From JBDHWG01 sp039810085 (lineage in GTDB: Bacteria > Chloroflexota > Anaerolineae > Epilineales > JAHCIE01): a stretch of 64,000 nt of DNA. Below are positions 16,581 through 24,973 of the stretch, piece after piece. The notes beneath the pieces are model-generated. The model had not been told where the DNA came from and made no database searches. It saw only the letters and a program-made list of their open reading frames with translations. The translations under genes were made by a program, and so were the position numbers. Each line of letters begins with the position of its first letter. The stretch's first letter is position 1. The stretch spans positions 1 to 64,000 of the forward strand of contig JBDHWG010000021.1 of NCBI GenBank assembly GCA_039810085.1, given 5' to 3'.

Positions 16581-19500
16581 CTACGGCCCGGCTACGCCTT
16601 CCCCCAGTGGCAGGTCCGGGCACGTTTTGTGATACGTCGTTTCCGGCCCGATATACTGATCCCACTCAGCCCTGCTCAAATTGCGGTTGGCGATGGAGCA
16701 CGCCCGCGCCATCCAGGACTCCGGATCAACATCCCACAGCGTGGCGACGGGTCCTCGCCCGCTAGCGGCGAGGGTATTGCTATCAGGGCGGAACGTCAAA
16801 CCTGAGATACGAGATGACCTGTAGGGGAGGGCATCGAGTCTGAGGGGCTGCTCGGGGGTGGACACATCCCACAAGTGGATACTATTGTCGTCACTACCAG
16901 AAGCGAGCGTCTTGCCGTCGGGGCTGAACGCCACACGATAGACTGACGACGAGGAGCTTGGAAGGGCTGGGCCGAGGGGGCGCGGCTGCTTTGGATTCGA
17001 CACGTCCCACAGGATGATGGTCCTGTCGTTGCCTCCTGATGCCAGCGTCTTGCCGTCGGGACTAAACGCCACACTATTGACAAAGGATGAGTGGCCTTGG
17101 AGGGCCGGGTCGAGGGGACGCGGTTGCTCTGGGTTCGACACGTCCCACAGGATGATGGTGTTATCCCAACTCCCCGACGCGAGGGTCTTACCGTCAGGAC
17201 TGAACGCCACACTCGAGACAACACCCCTGTGGCGCTTGAGGGGCTGGCCGAGGGGGCGCGGCTGCTCGCGGTTCGACACGTCCCACAGGATGATGGTCCT
17301 GTCTCCACTCCCCGACGCGAGAGTCTGGCCGTCCGGGCTGAACGCCACGCTAATGACCTGGCCATGGAGGAGTTGGCCCAGCATACGTGATTGCTCTGGG
17401 GTGGAGATGTCCCATAGGGTGATGCTCCCGTCGTCACTGCCCGAGGCAAGGGTCTTGCTATCCGGACTGAACGCCACACTTCGGACACTCTCAAAATGGT
17501 GCAGAGGAGCGCCGACCGAAATCGGCTGTCGTGGGTTCGACACCCTCCACAAACGAATGTCCTTATCTTCAGCCGTGGCAAGGAACTTCCCATCCTTGCT
17601 GAACGCCAGATCATCAACATCGTACAACTGACGATCGACAGGCCAGCTGAGAGCGCGGGACTGCTTGACATTGGTCACGTCCCACAGCAAAATGGCCTGA
17701 TCATCACCTGCCGAGGCGAGGGTGGTGTCATCGTGACTGAACACTATGCTATGGATTCCCGACAGGTGACCTTTGAGGAGTTGGCCCGACTTTGAAAGCC
17801 CCTGTGTCTGCGACACGTCCCACAAGATAATCGTCTTGTCATCGCCCGCCGAGGCGAGAGTGCTGTCATCGTGACTAAACGCCAGACTCCTGATATTCGA
17901 TGAGTGACCTGTGACGGGATCACCTAGAAGTCTGGGCTGGCCTGGGTTAGACACGTCCCACAAGATGATTTTGCCTTTTGTGCATTCAGGAAATGCGAAC
18001 TCGGCACAAGCGGCTACTGCGAGAGTCTTGCTGTCGAAACTGAACGACAGCGCATTGACATCGGAGGACTCGACGGTGAGGCGCTGATCCAAGGCATGGC
18101 GCTGCTCTTGATTCGACACGTCCCAAAGTGTAATCTCCCATTTCCGGCATCCGGCTCTAGTGCTCTCGGCGCACGGCGAGACTACAGCCGCCGTCCTCCC
18201 GTCAGGGCTAACCACCCCCTCGACGGCGTCCGAGGGGATGGTTAGGGGCTGGGTGAGTTGGCGCAGCTGTCGCGGGTTAGACAAGTCCCACGTAACGATC
18301 CCCCTGCTGCTTCTTGAGGTGAGCGTTTTCCCGTCCGGCTTGAAAGCGATATCACGGACATCGGACAAATCCTCCCGAACGATCTGGCCGAGTTGGCTGG
18401 GCTGCTGCGCGTTGGATGTATCCCAGAGTGTAATCTCGCCTTTCGTGCATTCATTGGGATTGGCTTCCGCGCAGGACGCTGAGGCGAGGATATCGCGGTC
18501 TGGACTGAAAGCGATATGGGGCGTGAGGCGGCCCTGAGAACTGAAAGCGATGCTGAAAATGGGGCGTGAGGCGGCCCTGAGAAAGGTTCGAAGTGCTGGG
18601 CTGAACTCCAGCGAATCATATAAGATGCGTCTCGCTTCGCCTGTGTGGGCTGTCATGTACGCTTCTTTAGCCAGAAGAAGGGTGAGGTCAAGTTGGTCGT
18701 CTAAATGGCCGGTTGATTGCGCCGCTAGCTGACGCGAGAAGGCCACCTGCTTCTGTCGTTGAGCCTCGGCAGCGTTCATCTGGGCTGCCTCCTGCTGGCG
18801 TCGTGCCTCTGCTGCACTCGCCTCCGCCGTCGCTTTCTGCATTATGGCGTCTGCTTCGCTCGTGGCAGCAGCGGCAGCTTGCCGATCCGCCTCTGCCGCG
18901 TTAGCCTGAGCCTCGCGCGCGTTTCGCCAGCCCCACCCGGCCAGGCCGGCGAAGAGAAGGAGCAGGGCCACAACACCGCCAAAGCCCGCAAGCAACTGGC
19001 GCTGGCGCCGCTCGCCGGCTTTCACGAACTCGCGTTCGGTGTCGCTGTGCTTTGCCGGCTCAGTGTCCAAGTCTGTCTGCGCATCGCGCAGCTTCTGCCC
19101 TTGGTAGAGCCATTTGCCATCGCGGTGACTGGTTTCCCACGCTTCGGCGTCGCGCGCCAGTGGTGTCTGGGCAGCACGGTTGGCGCGCAGGATGGGATCG
19201 ACGAAGCGGTCATGCACCAATTCGACCCACTCGCCCCCGCCGCGCGGCTCGCGGCGCAGCAGGAACTGCCCCTCCAGGCTGTCCACCACGGCGTTGGGCA
19301 TCCCCTCGGTCTCGCTCTCGCCGCGGAAGATGATGCCCCGCGTGCCGGCCGGCGTAATCAGCTTCGTCGAGAACCAGCGCCGCAGCTCAGGCTCGTTGAC
19401 GCCCAAGCCCGGCGTCTCGACGACACGCTGGAGGGCGGCAGTGTAGAAGTCCGTCAGCGCCGTGTCCACGTCGCCCGCGCTGTGCACGTCGTCGGCGGTA

Positions 19501-20453
19501 ATCTGGCCGCTCTGCCCCGGCGCGAGGGGCGGCAGCCCTTCCCACAACTGGTAGCACACCACCTGGAGCTGCACCGGCTCGACGTACTGCCCGACCGCCG
19601 TCGTCACCTGGCCTTGCGGCCCCAGCACGCGCACCTGGCTCAGGTTGTCCACCAGCGTCTCCGCCACCCCGGCGGCAAAGAGCCGCCCGCCCAACTTCGC
19701 CGGCTCGCGGATGGCCTCCAGCGCCGCCTCGCGGCTCATCCGCTCCATGTAGAACCGCGCCCGCAGCCGCTCGGTCATCAAGGGCGCGTACGGGTCGAGC
19801 GCCGCGACGTAGTCCTCGCGCAGCGTCAGGACCACCCACAGGTTGGGGTCGTCCTGCATCGCCCGGTCGAGCTGGCGGAAGAAGTCCTCGCGCTCGCGCC
19901 AGTGGTCGGGGTGCGTGGTAATCAGTTCCTCGAACTGGTCGATGATGAGGGCATAGCGGCGCGTCACGTGGCTCGGCGTCGGCTGCGGGACGATGGTCGG
20001 GTCGTAGACCCAGCGCATGCGGTCCTTGAACACCAGTCGGGCGAGGAAGTCGGTGAGCGAGACCGACGCCAGGCGGGTCGGGTCGTCGCCCTCATCAATG
20101 CTGAGCATGAGGTTGAACGCATAGATGTTGTCGACGCCCGCAACCCCCGGCGGGAGCTCGCCGTTGATGCGGGCCACCGGGAGGGTGACAAAACCCTTCT
20201 CGCGCAGCTGCGGGATGAGCCGGGTGTTTATGAGCGAGCTTTTGCCCGCGCCCGACTGAGCATAGAACAGCAGCAGCCGCTCCGACAGCACCCGTGCCAG
20301 AAGGTCCCGCGTCTCGCGCTCGCGGCCGAAGAAGAGGGCGCGCTGCTCGTAGGTGAACGTGCGCGGCCCGACATAGGGGTTCTGGACGGTAGCCTCGGCC
20401 ATCGAACCCGGCTCGATAGGCCCTCCCGACGGCGCAGAGATTGGATTATCCAC
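16581..20453 (-). CDS. nSTAND-type ATPase with transmembrane helix, coiled coil and WD40 repeats
   Basis: This 1290-residue protein begins with the nSTAND1 signature NPYVGPRTFTYEQRALFFGR (26-45). Walker A is QSGAGKSS (66-73), Walker B is ALIIDQFEEL (168-177), and the sensor region is VVLTLREDYVAALDP. A winged-helix-like segment follows (to about 430), with one transmembrane helix at about 488-507, an Ala/Glu/Gln coiled coil at about 510-575, and about 13 WD40 repeats from 630 to 1240 with blades ending in LWDVSN. STAND proteins are signal-activated ATPases that oligomerise, and the WD40 region would be the sensor. The helix position puts ATPase and propellers on opposite membrane faces unless the helix is not inserted. 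It overlaps the SIR2-like gene by 8 bases and follows it in the operon. Several blades are nearly identical, and one short stretch carries a frame-shifted duplication. Confidence 0.88.
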   Translation of the reverse strand: MDNPISAPSGGPIEPGSMAEATVQNPYVGPRTFTYEQRALFFGRERETRDLLARVLSERLLLFYAQSGAGKSSLINTRLIPQLREKGFVTLPVARINGELPPGVAGVDNIYAFNLMLSIDEGDDPTRLASVSLTDFLARLVFKDRMRWVYDPTIVPQPTPSHVTRRYALIIDQFEELITTHPDHWREREDFFRQLDRAMQDDPNLWVVLTLREDYVAALDPYAPLMTERLRARFYMERMSREAALEAIREPAKLGGRLFAAGVAETLVDNLSQVRVLGPQGQVTTAVGQYVEPVQLQVVCYQLWEGLPPLAPGQSGQITADDVHSAGDVDTALTDFYTAALQRVVETPGLGVNEPELRRWFSTKLITPAGTRGIIFRGESETEGMPNAVVDSLEGQFLLRREPRGGGEWVELVHDRFVDPILRANRAAQTPLARDAEAWETSHRDGKWLYQGQKLRDAQTDLDTEPAKHSDTEREFVKAGERRQRQLLAGFGGVVALLLLFAGLAGWGWRNAREAQANAAEADRQAAAAATSEADAIMQKATAEASAAEARRQQEAAQMNAAEAQRQKQVAFSRQLAAQSTGHLDDQLDLTLLLAKEAYMTAHTGEARRILYDSLEFSPALRTFLRAASRPIFSIAFSSQGRLTPHIAFSPDRDILASASCAEANPNECTKGEITLWDTSNAQQPSQLGQIVREDLSDVRDIAFKPDGKTLTSRSSRGIVTWDLSNPRQLRQLTQPLTIPSDAVEGVVSPDGRTAAVVSPCAESTRAGCRKWEITLWDVSNQEQRHALDQRLTVESSDVNALSFSFDSKTLAVAACAEFAFPECTKGKIILWDVSNPGQPRLLGDPVTGHSSNIRSLAFSHDDSTLASAGDDKTIILWDVSQTQGLSKSGQLLKGHLSGIHSIVFSHDDTTLASAGDDQAILLWDVTNVKQSRALSWPVDRQLYDVDDLAFSKDGKFLATAEDKDIRLWRVSNPRQPISVGAPLHHFESVRSVAFSPDSKTLASGSDDGSITLWDISTPEQSRMLGQLLHGQVISVAFSPDGQTLASGSGDRTIILWDVSNREQPRPLGQPLKRHRGVVSSVAFSPDGKTLASGSWDNTIILWDVSNPEQPRPLDPALQGHSSFVNSVAFSPDGKTLASGGNDRTIILWDVSNPKQPRPLGPALPSSSSSVYRVAFSPDGKTLASGSDDNSIHLWDVSTPEQPLRLDALPYRSSRISGLTFRPDSNTLAASGRGPVATLWDVDPESWMARACSIANRNLSRAEWDQYIGPETTYHKTCPDLPLGEGVAGP
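18505..18583 (-). repeat. Imperfect 36/43-bp tandem duplication inside the STAND-WD40 gene
   Basis: On the plus strand two adjacent units share the ends CTGAAAGCGAT and GGGGCGTGAGGCGGCCCTGA (18505-18540 and 18541-18583). The second has 7 extra bases (GCTGAAA). On the coding strand the first-read copy gives LRAASRPIFSIAFS. The second is read one base out of phase, giving SQGRLTPHIAFS, and then returns to the original frame. The net effect is a 12-residue insertion just before the first full WD40 blade. Confidence 0.85.
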
Positions 20454-21453
20454 GCATCAGCTCCTCGGCGTACTGCCCCAGGTCGCCCCAGAAGATGTTG
20501 AACTTCGCGTCGCGATCCAGGTAGCCTTGCAGGTACTTCTCCTGCTTCGCCCGCTCGTCCGACGACAACTGCACCGCGCACAGCCCCCGCCGGTCCTTCT
20601 CCTGCCCTATCGACCGCAGCAGCCCGTAGTACAGCGCCCGAAACGCCCAGCGGTCCAGCCCGAACCCCAGCAGGATGACATCGTCGAACAGCGCCCCCCG
20701 CACCAGCGCCGGCAGCCGATCCGCCTTGTCGTCGCCCCGCCCCAGGGCAATGTTCACCAGGAACTCCAGGTGGTCGTCCTCCGTCAGCACCAGCGAGTCG
20801 GGGTAGGCGTCCAGCCCGAAGAGGTGGTAGACCAGGGGCTGCGCCTGGCTGGGTCGGTACTCGCCGGGGATCGTCCAGAGGTCTTTCTCCGGCGCTTCGA
20901 TAGGGCCACGCCAGCGGCACATCTTCGTCAGCGGCTCGGTCTGGCGCGCCTGGCGCAAGGCGTCTTCGAGGAAGGTGTGGGGGCTGGTGGTGAGGTAGAT
21001 CTTGAATGGCAGGTTGGCAAGCACCAGTAGGGGATAGGCGGCGCCCTGACCGAAGCTGGGGTAGCCAAGGCGGGCGGCGAAGGCTGAAACGCTGAGGCGG
21101 TCGGCCTGCTCGCGGGCGTCGGCGAGGGCGCCCGCGTCGAGGTTGGCGGCCTTGGCCTGGCGGTAGAGGAAGTTCTTGAGGCAGTCGAGGTAGAAGGACT
21201 TGCAGTCGGTGTCGCTGGTCTGGTTAGTGTGGCGGTCGTAGTTGGCGATGAGGGCGATGTCGGAGGCGGCGGCGAAGGGGTAGCCGACGCGGCCGGCGTA
21301 GAACTGGGCGAAGGGGGCCTGGCCGAAGAGGGCAAGGTCGAGGAGGGCGGAGTCGCTGAGGATGGGGACGGCGTTGCCGGCGCGCACCCGTTGGCTGAAG
21401 CTCGGCGCCTGAACTGACGCCCCGCCCGTGTCGTCGTCTTCCCAGATCGGCAT
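20446..21453 (-). CDS. Divergent SIR2-like protein, partner of the STAND-WD40 ATPase
   Basis: This 335-residue protein matches the layout of bacterial SIR2-like (SIR2_2 type) proteins: FSQRVRAGNAVPILSDSALL (19-38) where the NAD-binding glycine motif normally lies, IYLTTSPHTFLEDAL (152-166) at the TTN(Y/P)D position, LVYHLFGLDAYPDSLVLTED (207-226) at the H-x-x-G strand, and VILLGFGLDRWAFRALYYGL (259-278). SIR2-like domains in phage-defence systems act as NAD-degrading effectors. Here the GAG motif reads PILSDS and the Asn of TTN is Ser, so catalysis is doubtful. I recall related proteins with PIISNS at this site, so it may be a subfamily trait. The gene is first in the operon and overlaps the ATPase gene by 8 bases. 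Confidence 0.75.
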   Translation of the reverse strand: MPIWEDDDTGGASVQAPSFSQRVRAGNAVPILSDSALLDLALFGQAPFAQFYAGRVGYPFAAASDIALIANYDRHTNQTSDTDCKSFYLDCLKNFLYRQAKAANLDAGALADAREQADRLSVSAFAARLGYPSFGQGAAYPLLVLANLPFKIYLTTSPHTFLEDALRQARQTEPLTKMCRWRGPIEAPEKDLWTIPGEYRPSQAQPLVYHLFGLDAYPDSLVLTEDDHLEFLVNIALGRGDDKADRLPALVRGALFDDVILLGFGLDRWAFRALYYGLLRSIGQEKDRRGLCAVQLSSDERAKQEKYLQGYLDRDAKFNIFWGDLGQYAEELMRG

Positions 21454-21587
21454 GGCGGACTCCTATTCCCACGAAACGCGGCGCGGTCAACGAGGTCGAA
21501 GTTCGTGAGGGTAGATATTACCACGCCAGGGACGAGTGGTCAAACGGCGACCACCGGCGCAGATTGTGCAAATGGTGGATGGAGGGA

Positions 21588-21614
21588 CGAACGACGTGGC
21601 GCCCACGTCGTTCG
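21588..21614. repeat. Perfect 12-bp inverted repeat (GACGAA..GTGG hairpin)
   Basis: CGAACGACGTGG and its exact complement flank the 3-base loop CGC. It lies in the 182-base gap between the DapA-like gene and the SIR2-like operon, which otherwise holds no recognisable gene. It shares its outer design with the hairpin at 34108-34144. Either arm order could also terminate or protect transcripts. Confidence 0.7.
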
Positions 21615-21635
21615 CCGCGAATAACCACACTCCTA

Positions 21636-22529
21636 TTATGCAGGTTGGACTTCGAGGAGCTTGAGCGCCTCGGCGATGTGCGCTTTGGCGGCGTCGTCCG
21701 GCGGGAGCAGTGGGGCGCGGGCCTTGCCGCCGCGATAGCCGCGCAAGTCCAGGGCGTACTTGTAGGCAGCGACACCGTAGGGGCGGTTGACCTGCGCCTC
21801 GAACGCCGTCAGAACCGTCTGCAAGCGGCGGGCCTCCTCGTGACGGCCCGCAACGGCGGCGTTGTAGATGGCGACCGCCAGCTCTGGCGCGGCGTTACCC
21901 ACAGCTAGGTTCGCGCCGACGCAGCCGACGAGCATCGCCGCGTGGAGGACGCGCGCCGCGCCGGTGAACAGGGCGAAGCCGTCGGCGGAGCTGTCAATTT
22001 CGGCGGCAAGCTGGCCGACGTCGCCGAAGCTGTCCTTCATGCCGACGATGTTGGGGTGGCGCGACAGGGCCGCGACGGTCTCGACGCCGATGTTCAGGCT
22101 CGTGAACGGCGGCACGTTGTAGATGAGCACCGGGACAGGCGACGCGTCCGCGACCGCCGTGTAGTGGGCGACGAGGGCGGCATGGCTCATCTGCGGCTTG
22201 TAGAAGAACGGCGTCACGACCAGCACGACGTCCGCGCCCATCTCGGCGGCGCGCTTCGCCTGGCGAATCGTCTGCGCCGTTCCCTGGTGGCCGACGCCGA
22301 CGGACAGCACGCGGTCGGACGGGACGGCGTCGCGCGCGGCGGTGATGACCTGGTCGCGCTCATTGTCGTCGAGGACGACGAACTCGCCGGTCGAGCCGAG
22401 GGCGAGGAAGCCGTGGCAGCCGGCCGCCGCCCACAGGCCGATGTTGTGCTTGATACCCGCCGTGTCGACCTTGTCGTCGTCGGTGAACGGCGTGACGCAG
22501 GCAGGATAAACGCCGAAGAGCTTGGGCAT
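21636..22529 (-). CDS. DapA/N-acetylneuraminate lyase family aldolase
   Basis: The start is ATG 22529 (MPKLFGVYPA), with GGAGG seven bases upstream. The 297-residue class I aldolase has the family motifs: LGSTGEFVVLDD (the TT/ST pair), PVLIYNVPPF with the conserved Tyr, and VGMKDSFGD with the Schiff-base lysine near residue 164. The family includes dihydrodipicolinate synthase, sialic acid lyase and several sugar-acid aldolases. Placement behind a YtcJ-like amidohydrolase rather than other lysine genes makes a catabolic aldolase as likely as DapA. Confidence 0.88.
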   Translation of the reverse strand: MPKLFGVYPACVTPFTDDDKVDTAGIKHNIGLWAAAGCHGFLALGSTGEFVVLDDNERDQVITAARDAVPSDRVLSVGVGHQGTAQTIRQAKRAAEMGADVVLVVTPFFYKPQMSHAALVAHYTAVADASPVPVLIYNVPPFTSLNIGVETVAALSRHPNIVGMKDSFGDVGQLAAEIDSSADGFALFTGAARVLHAAMLVGCVGANLAVGNAAPELAVAIYNAAVAGRHEEARRLQTVLTAFEAQVNRPYGVAAYKYALDLRGYRGGKARAPLLPPDDAAKAHIAEALKLLEVQPA

Positions 22530-22544
22530 GAAAAACCTCCGCAA

Positions 22545-24131
22545 TTAGAGATGATCTTGGTAGACCCACTCGCCGTCGAGCATGGTCGCATCGACGCGGG
22601 CGTTGAGAATGTCCATGGGCGGGACCTCGAAGATGTCGTCGCTCAGCACCACCAGGTCCGCCAGCTTGCCCGGCGTGATGGTGCCCTTCACGTCCTCTTC
22701 GCCCGTCGCGTAGGCGGCCCCGGCCGTGTAAGCGTACACCGCGTTCGGCACGGAGACGCACTCCTGCGGATACCATCCGCCTTGGGGCGAGCCATCGGCG
22801 CGGCGGCGCGTCACGGCGGCATGAATGCCCTGGAGCACGTCGGGCGTTTCGACCGGCGCGTCCGAGCCGAAGGCCATACGTGTGCCGCGGCTCAGGAGCG
22901 AACACCAGGCGTAGGAGTAGCGGGCGCGCTCCCCCCAGAACTTGTCGGCGACGAGCATGTCCGACGTGGCGTGGATTGGCTGCATCGAGGCAATGACGCT
23001 TAGCTCGGCCAGGCGGCCCAGGTCGTCGGGGTGCAAAAGCTGCACGTGCTCGATGCGCTGGCGCAGCGGCGAGCTCGCGCCGCGGCCCGCGCGCCACTCC
23101 GCGAACACGTCGAGGATCTTGCGGTTGGCCCCGTCGCCGATGGCGTGGAGCGCGACGCTCACGCCATTCTCAGCGCCCAGGAAGGCGAGGGAGCGAAACT
23201 CGTCTAGCTGGGTCGTCACGATGCCGCGATTGTTGGGTTGGCCTTCGAACGGCTCGAGCATGTCCGCCGTTACGGAACCAAGCGTGCCGTCCATGAAAAT
23301 CTTGAGGCCGCCGACGCGCAGGTTGTGGTCGCCGTCGCCGGAGCGCATGCCGCGGCCGATCATCTCGTTAAGGTAATGCTTGGGCATGTACATGGCGACG
23401 CGCAGGGGCAGGCGGCCCTCGTCCCGCAGCGCGGTGAAGTCGGCCCACAGGCCCGGCCCGTCGTCGTAGCCCATCTCATGCCCGCCGACGATGCCCATAC
23501 GGTGCAGGATGGGGAATGCGCGCGTCAAGGCCGCGCGGCGCTGGTCCGGTGTGGGCAGCGGAATGGCGTCATAGATGAGGTCGTTGGCGTTCTCGGCAAA
23601 CAGGCCGGTCGGCTCACCGCGCTCGTCTTTGCGAATCTCGCCGCCGGCCGGGTCTGGCGTAACCGCCGTTACGCCGGCCAGCTCCAGCGCACGGGTGTTG
23701 GCCCACACCATGTGGCCGTCCTTGCGGGTCAGCGCAACCGGGTGGTTGGGCGCGACGCGGTCCAGGTCGGCGCGCGACGGGAACGTCCCACCCCACAGGC
23801 TGTGGTTCCAGCCGCGGCCGAGAACCCACTCGCCGGGCGGTGTCACGGCTGCCTTTTCCGCCACGCGCCGCACGATCTCCTCGACCGAGGGGATGCCGTC
23901 GAGGGCAATGCGGTCGAGGCTTAGCGCCCAGCCCATGATGTGAATGTGGGAGTCGGTGAAGGCGGGCGTCACGGTCCGACCGCCCAGGTCGATGCGCTTG
24001 CCGTCGGGCATCTCGTGGGCCGCGCCGACGGCGCCGATGCGGTTGCCCTGCACGGCAACGGCATCGGCGGCGGGCCGCGCCCACTCCATTGTATACACGC
24101 GGGCATTGGTCAGAACGAGAATGTCACTCAT
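22545..24131 (-). CDS. YtcJ-like metal-dependent amidohydrolase
   Basis: The likely start is ATG 24131 (MSDILVLTNARVYTM), the usual family N-terminus. It gives an 8-base overlap with the GNAT gene. About 528 residues form the amidohydrolase superfamily TIM barrel with an N-terminal beta sandwich (TVTPAFTDSHIHIMGWALSL with the H-x-H ligands), a central LHAIGDGANRKILDVF, HVQLLHPDDLGRLAEL, and FGSDAPVETPDVLQGIHAAV with the catalytic Asp. YtcJ-type enzymes hydrolyse amide or imine bonds of unknown natural substrates. The DapA-like gene follows after 15 bases. Confidence 0.88.
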   Translation of the reverse strand: MSDILVLTNARVYTMEWARPAADAVAVQGNRIGAVGAAHEMPDGKRIDLGGRTVTPAFTDSHIHIMGWALSLDRIALDGIPSVEEIVRRVAEKAAVTPPGEWVLGRGWNHSLWGGTFPSRADLDRVAPNHPVALTRKDGHMVWANTRALELAGVTAVTPDPAGGEIRKDERGEPTGLFAENANDLIYDAIPLPTPDQRRAALTRAFPILHRMGIVGGHEMGYDDGPGLWADFTALRDEGRLPLRVAMYMPKHYLNEMIGRGMRSGDGDHNLRVGGLKIFMDGTLGSVTADMLEPFEGQPNNRGIVTTQLDEFRSLAFLGAENGVSVALHAIGDGANRKILDVFAEWRAGRGASSPLRQRIEHVQLLHPDDLGRLAELSVIASMQPIHATSDMLVADKFWGERARYSYAWCSLLSRGTRMAFGSDAPVETPDVLQGIHAAVTRRRADGSPQGGWYPQECVSVPNAVYAYTAGAAYATGEEDVKGTITPGKLADLVVLSDDIFEVPPMDILNARVDATMLDGEWVYQDHL

Positions 24132-24618
24132 GAGCTTTTTCCATTTCCATCCCGTCAATGGGACCGACGTAGTAGCGGGGCCGAAGGCGAATCTCCTGGT
24201 AGCCCAGGCTGCGATAGAGATGGCGCGCCGGATCGTTGTCCACGCGCACCACCAAACGCAAGCGATGGGTGGGCGCGTGCGCCTCCACGTCCAACATCAG
24301 CGCCCGACCGATGCCCTGGTTGCGCATGGCCGGATCGACGGCAATGTTCACAATCCAGGTGGTGGCATTGCGCCAATCGACCGTGGCGATGACAAAGCCG
24401 AGCAGCCGGTCACTCGCGGTGGCCTTACGGAAGATGTGGTCCGACATCAGGGCCGCGGTGAAATCCAGCCAGCCCCAGGCTTCGCTGCCGAAGCTGCGGC
24501 GCTCAAGACGAACCACCCCCCGCAAGTCTGGCAAGCGCACGTCGCTCAGCGCAAATGCGAGGGGTGGATTCAGCTCAGCCGGTTCAGTCGATGTCACCGT
24601 CGGCGTCGTCGTCGACAA
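24124..24618 (-). CDS. GNAT family N-acetyltransferase (RimI-like)
   Basis: This 164-residue protein carries the acetyl-CoA-binding core: IVNIAVDPAMRNQGIGRALM (motif A with the Q-x-x-G-x-G/A loop) and VRVDNDPARHLYRSLGYQEI (motif B), as in ribosomal-protein acetyltransferase RimI. The start is unclear. The frame opens at a TTG (24618) that would overlap the upstream gene by 35 bases, while an in-frame GTG at 24597 would overlap by 14. Neither has a good ribosome site. The acceptor substrate is unknown. Confidence 0.85.
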   Translation of the reverse strand: MSTTTPTVTSTEPAELNPPLAFALSDVRLPDLRGVVRLERRSFGSEAWGWLDFTAALMSDHIFRKATASDRLLGFVIATVDWRNATTWIVNIAVDPAMRNQGIGRALMLDVEAHAPTHRLRLVVRVDNDPARHLYRSLGYQEIRLRPRYYVGPIDGMEMEKAHE

Positions 24619-24973
24619 ATTCGTCGTCGCTCACATCCCAGCTATCCAGGTGGTCGTGAATCTCTTCGCAGCTTCGGAGCACGAGGTCGGCGCGCCACTC
24701 CTGGCCCGCTTTGTCAGTCCAGCCAGGCCGGTCGGGGTACTTCTTGACGAACTCGCGCGTCCGCGTCTCGAACTGGTCGAGGGCGGCGCGCGGGTCATCC
24801 TCCTGCAACAGCCGCTCGATGAGCCGCTGCTTAGTGGCCCAACGCTCGGTGAGCGTGCTGACGAGAGTGGCGGGGCCGCCGGTCACCCCCGCCGGCCGCT
24901 TCAACCCCTGGGACGCAAGCGGCTTGACCGTCTTCAACAATTCCTGCAAGGCTTCCCGATCAGACGTCGCCAT
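24584..24973 (-). CDS. Small acidic-tailed protein, unknown function
   Basis: This 129-residue, mostly helical hydrophilic protein ends in an acidic tail (DDEFVDDDADGDID). No family was recognised. It is linked to the NYN-domain gene by a TAATG junction, where the stop of one shares a base with the start of the next, and its own end overlaps the GNAT gene. This tight coupling supports it being a real gene of the same operon, perhaps an accessory to the NYN protein. Confidence 0.65.
   Translation of the reverse strand: MATSDREALQELLKTVKPLASQGLKRPAGVTGGPATLVSTLTERWATKQRLIERLLQEDDPRAALDQFETRTREFVKKYPDRPGWTDKAGQEWRADLVLRSCEEIHDHLDSWDVSDDEFVDDDADGDID

Noticed and set aside
16850..17950. CRISPR-like direct repeats
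   Set aside because: The regularly spaced similar segments are WD40 blade codons in one open frame (about 130-base period), not identical short repeats with unique spacers.
18759..20501. 580-codon plus-strand frame antisense to the STAND gene
   Set aside because: It is a shadow of a high-GC gene: Arg/Leu/His-rich, no domain pattern and no ribosome site, while the opposite strand encodes a clear ATPase. The same holds for long antisense frames at 638-1249, 10323-12020, 44894-46324 and 50761-52341.
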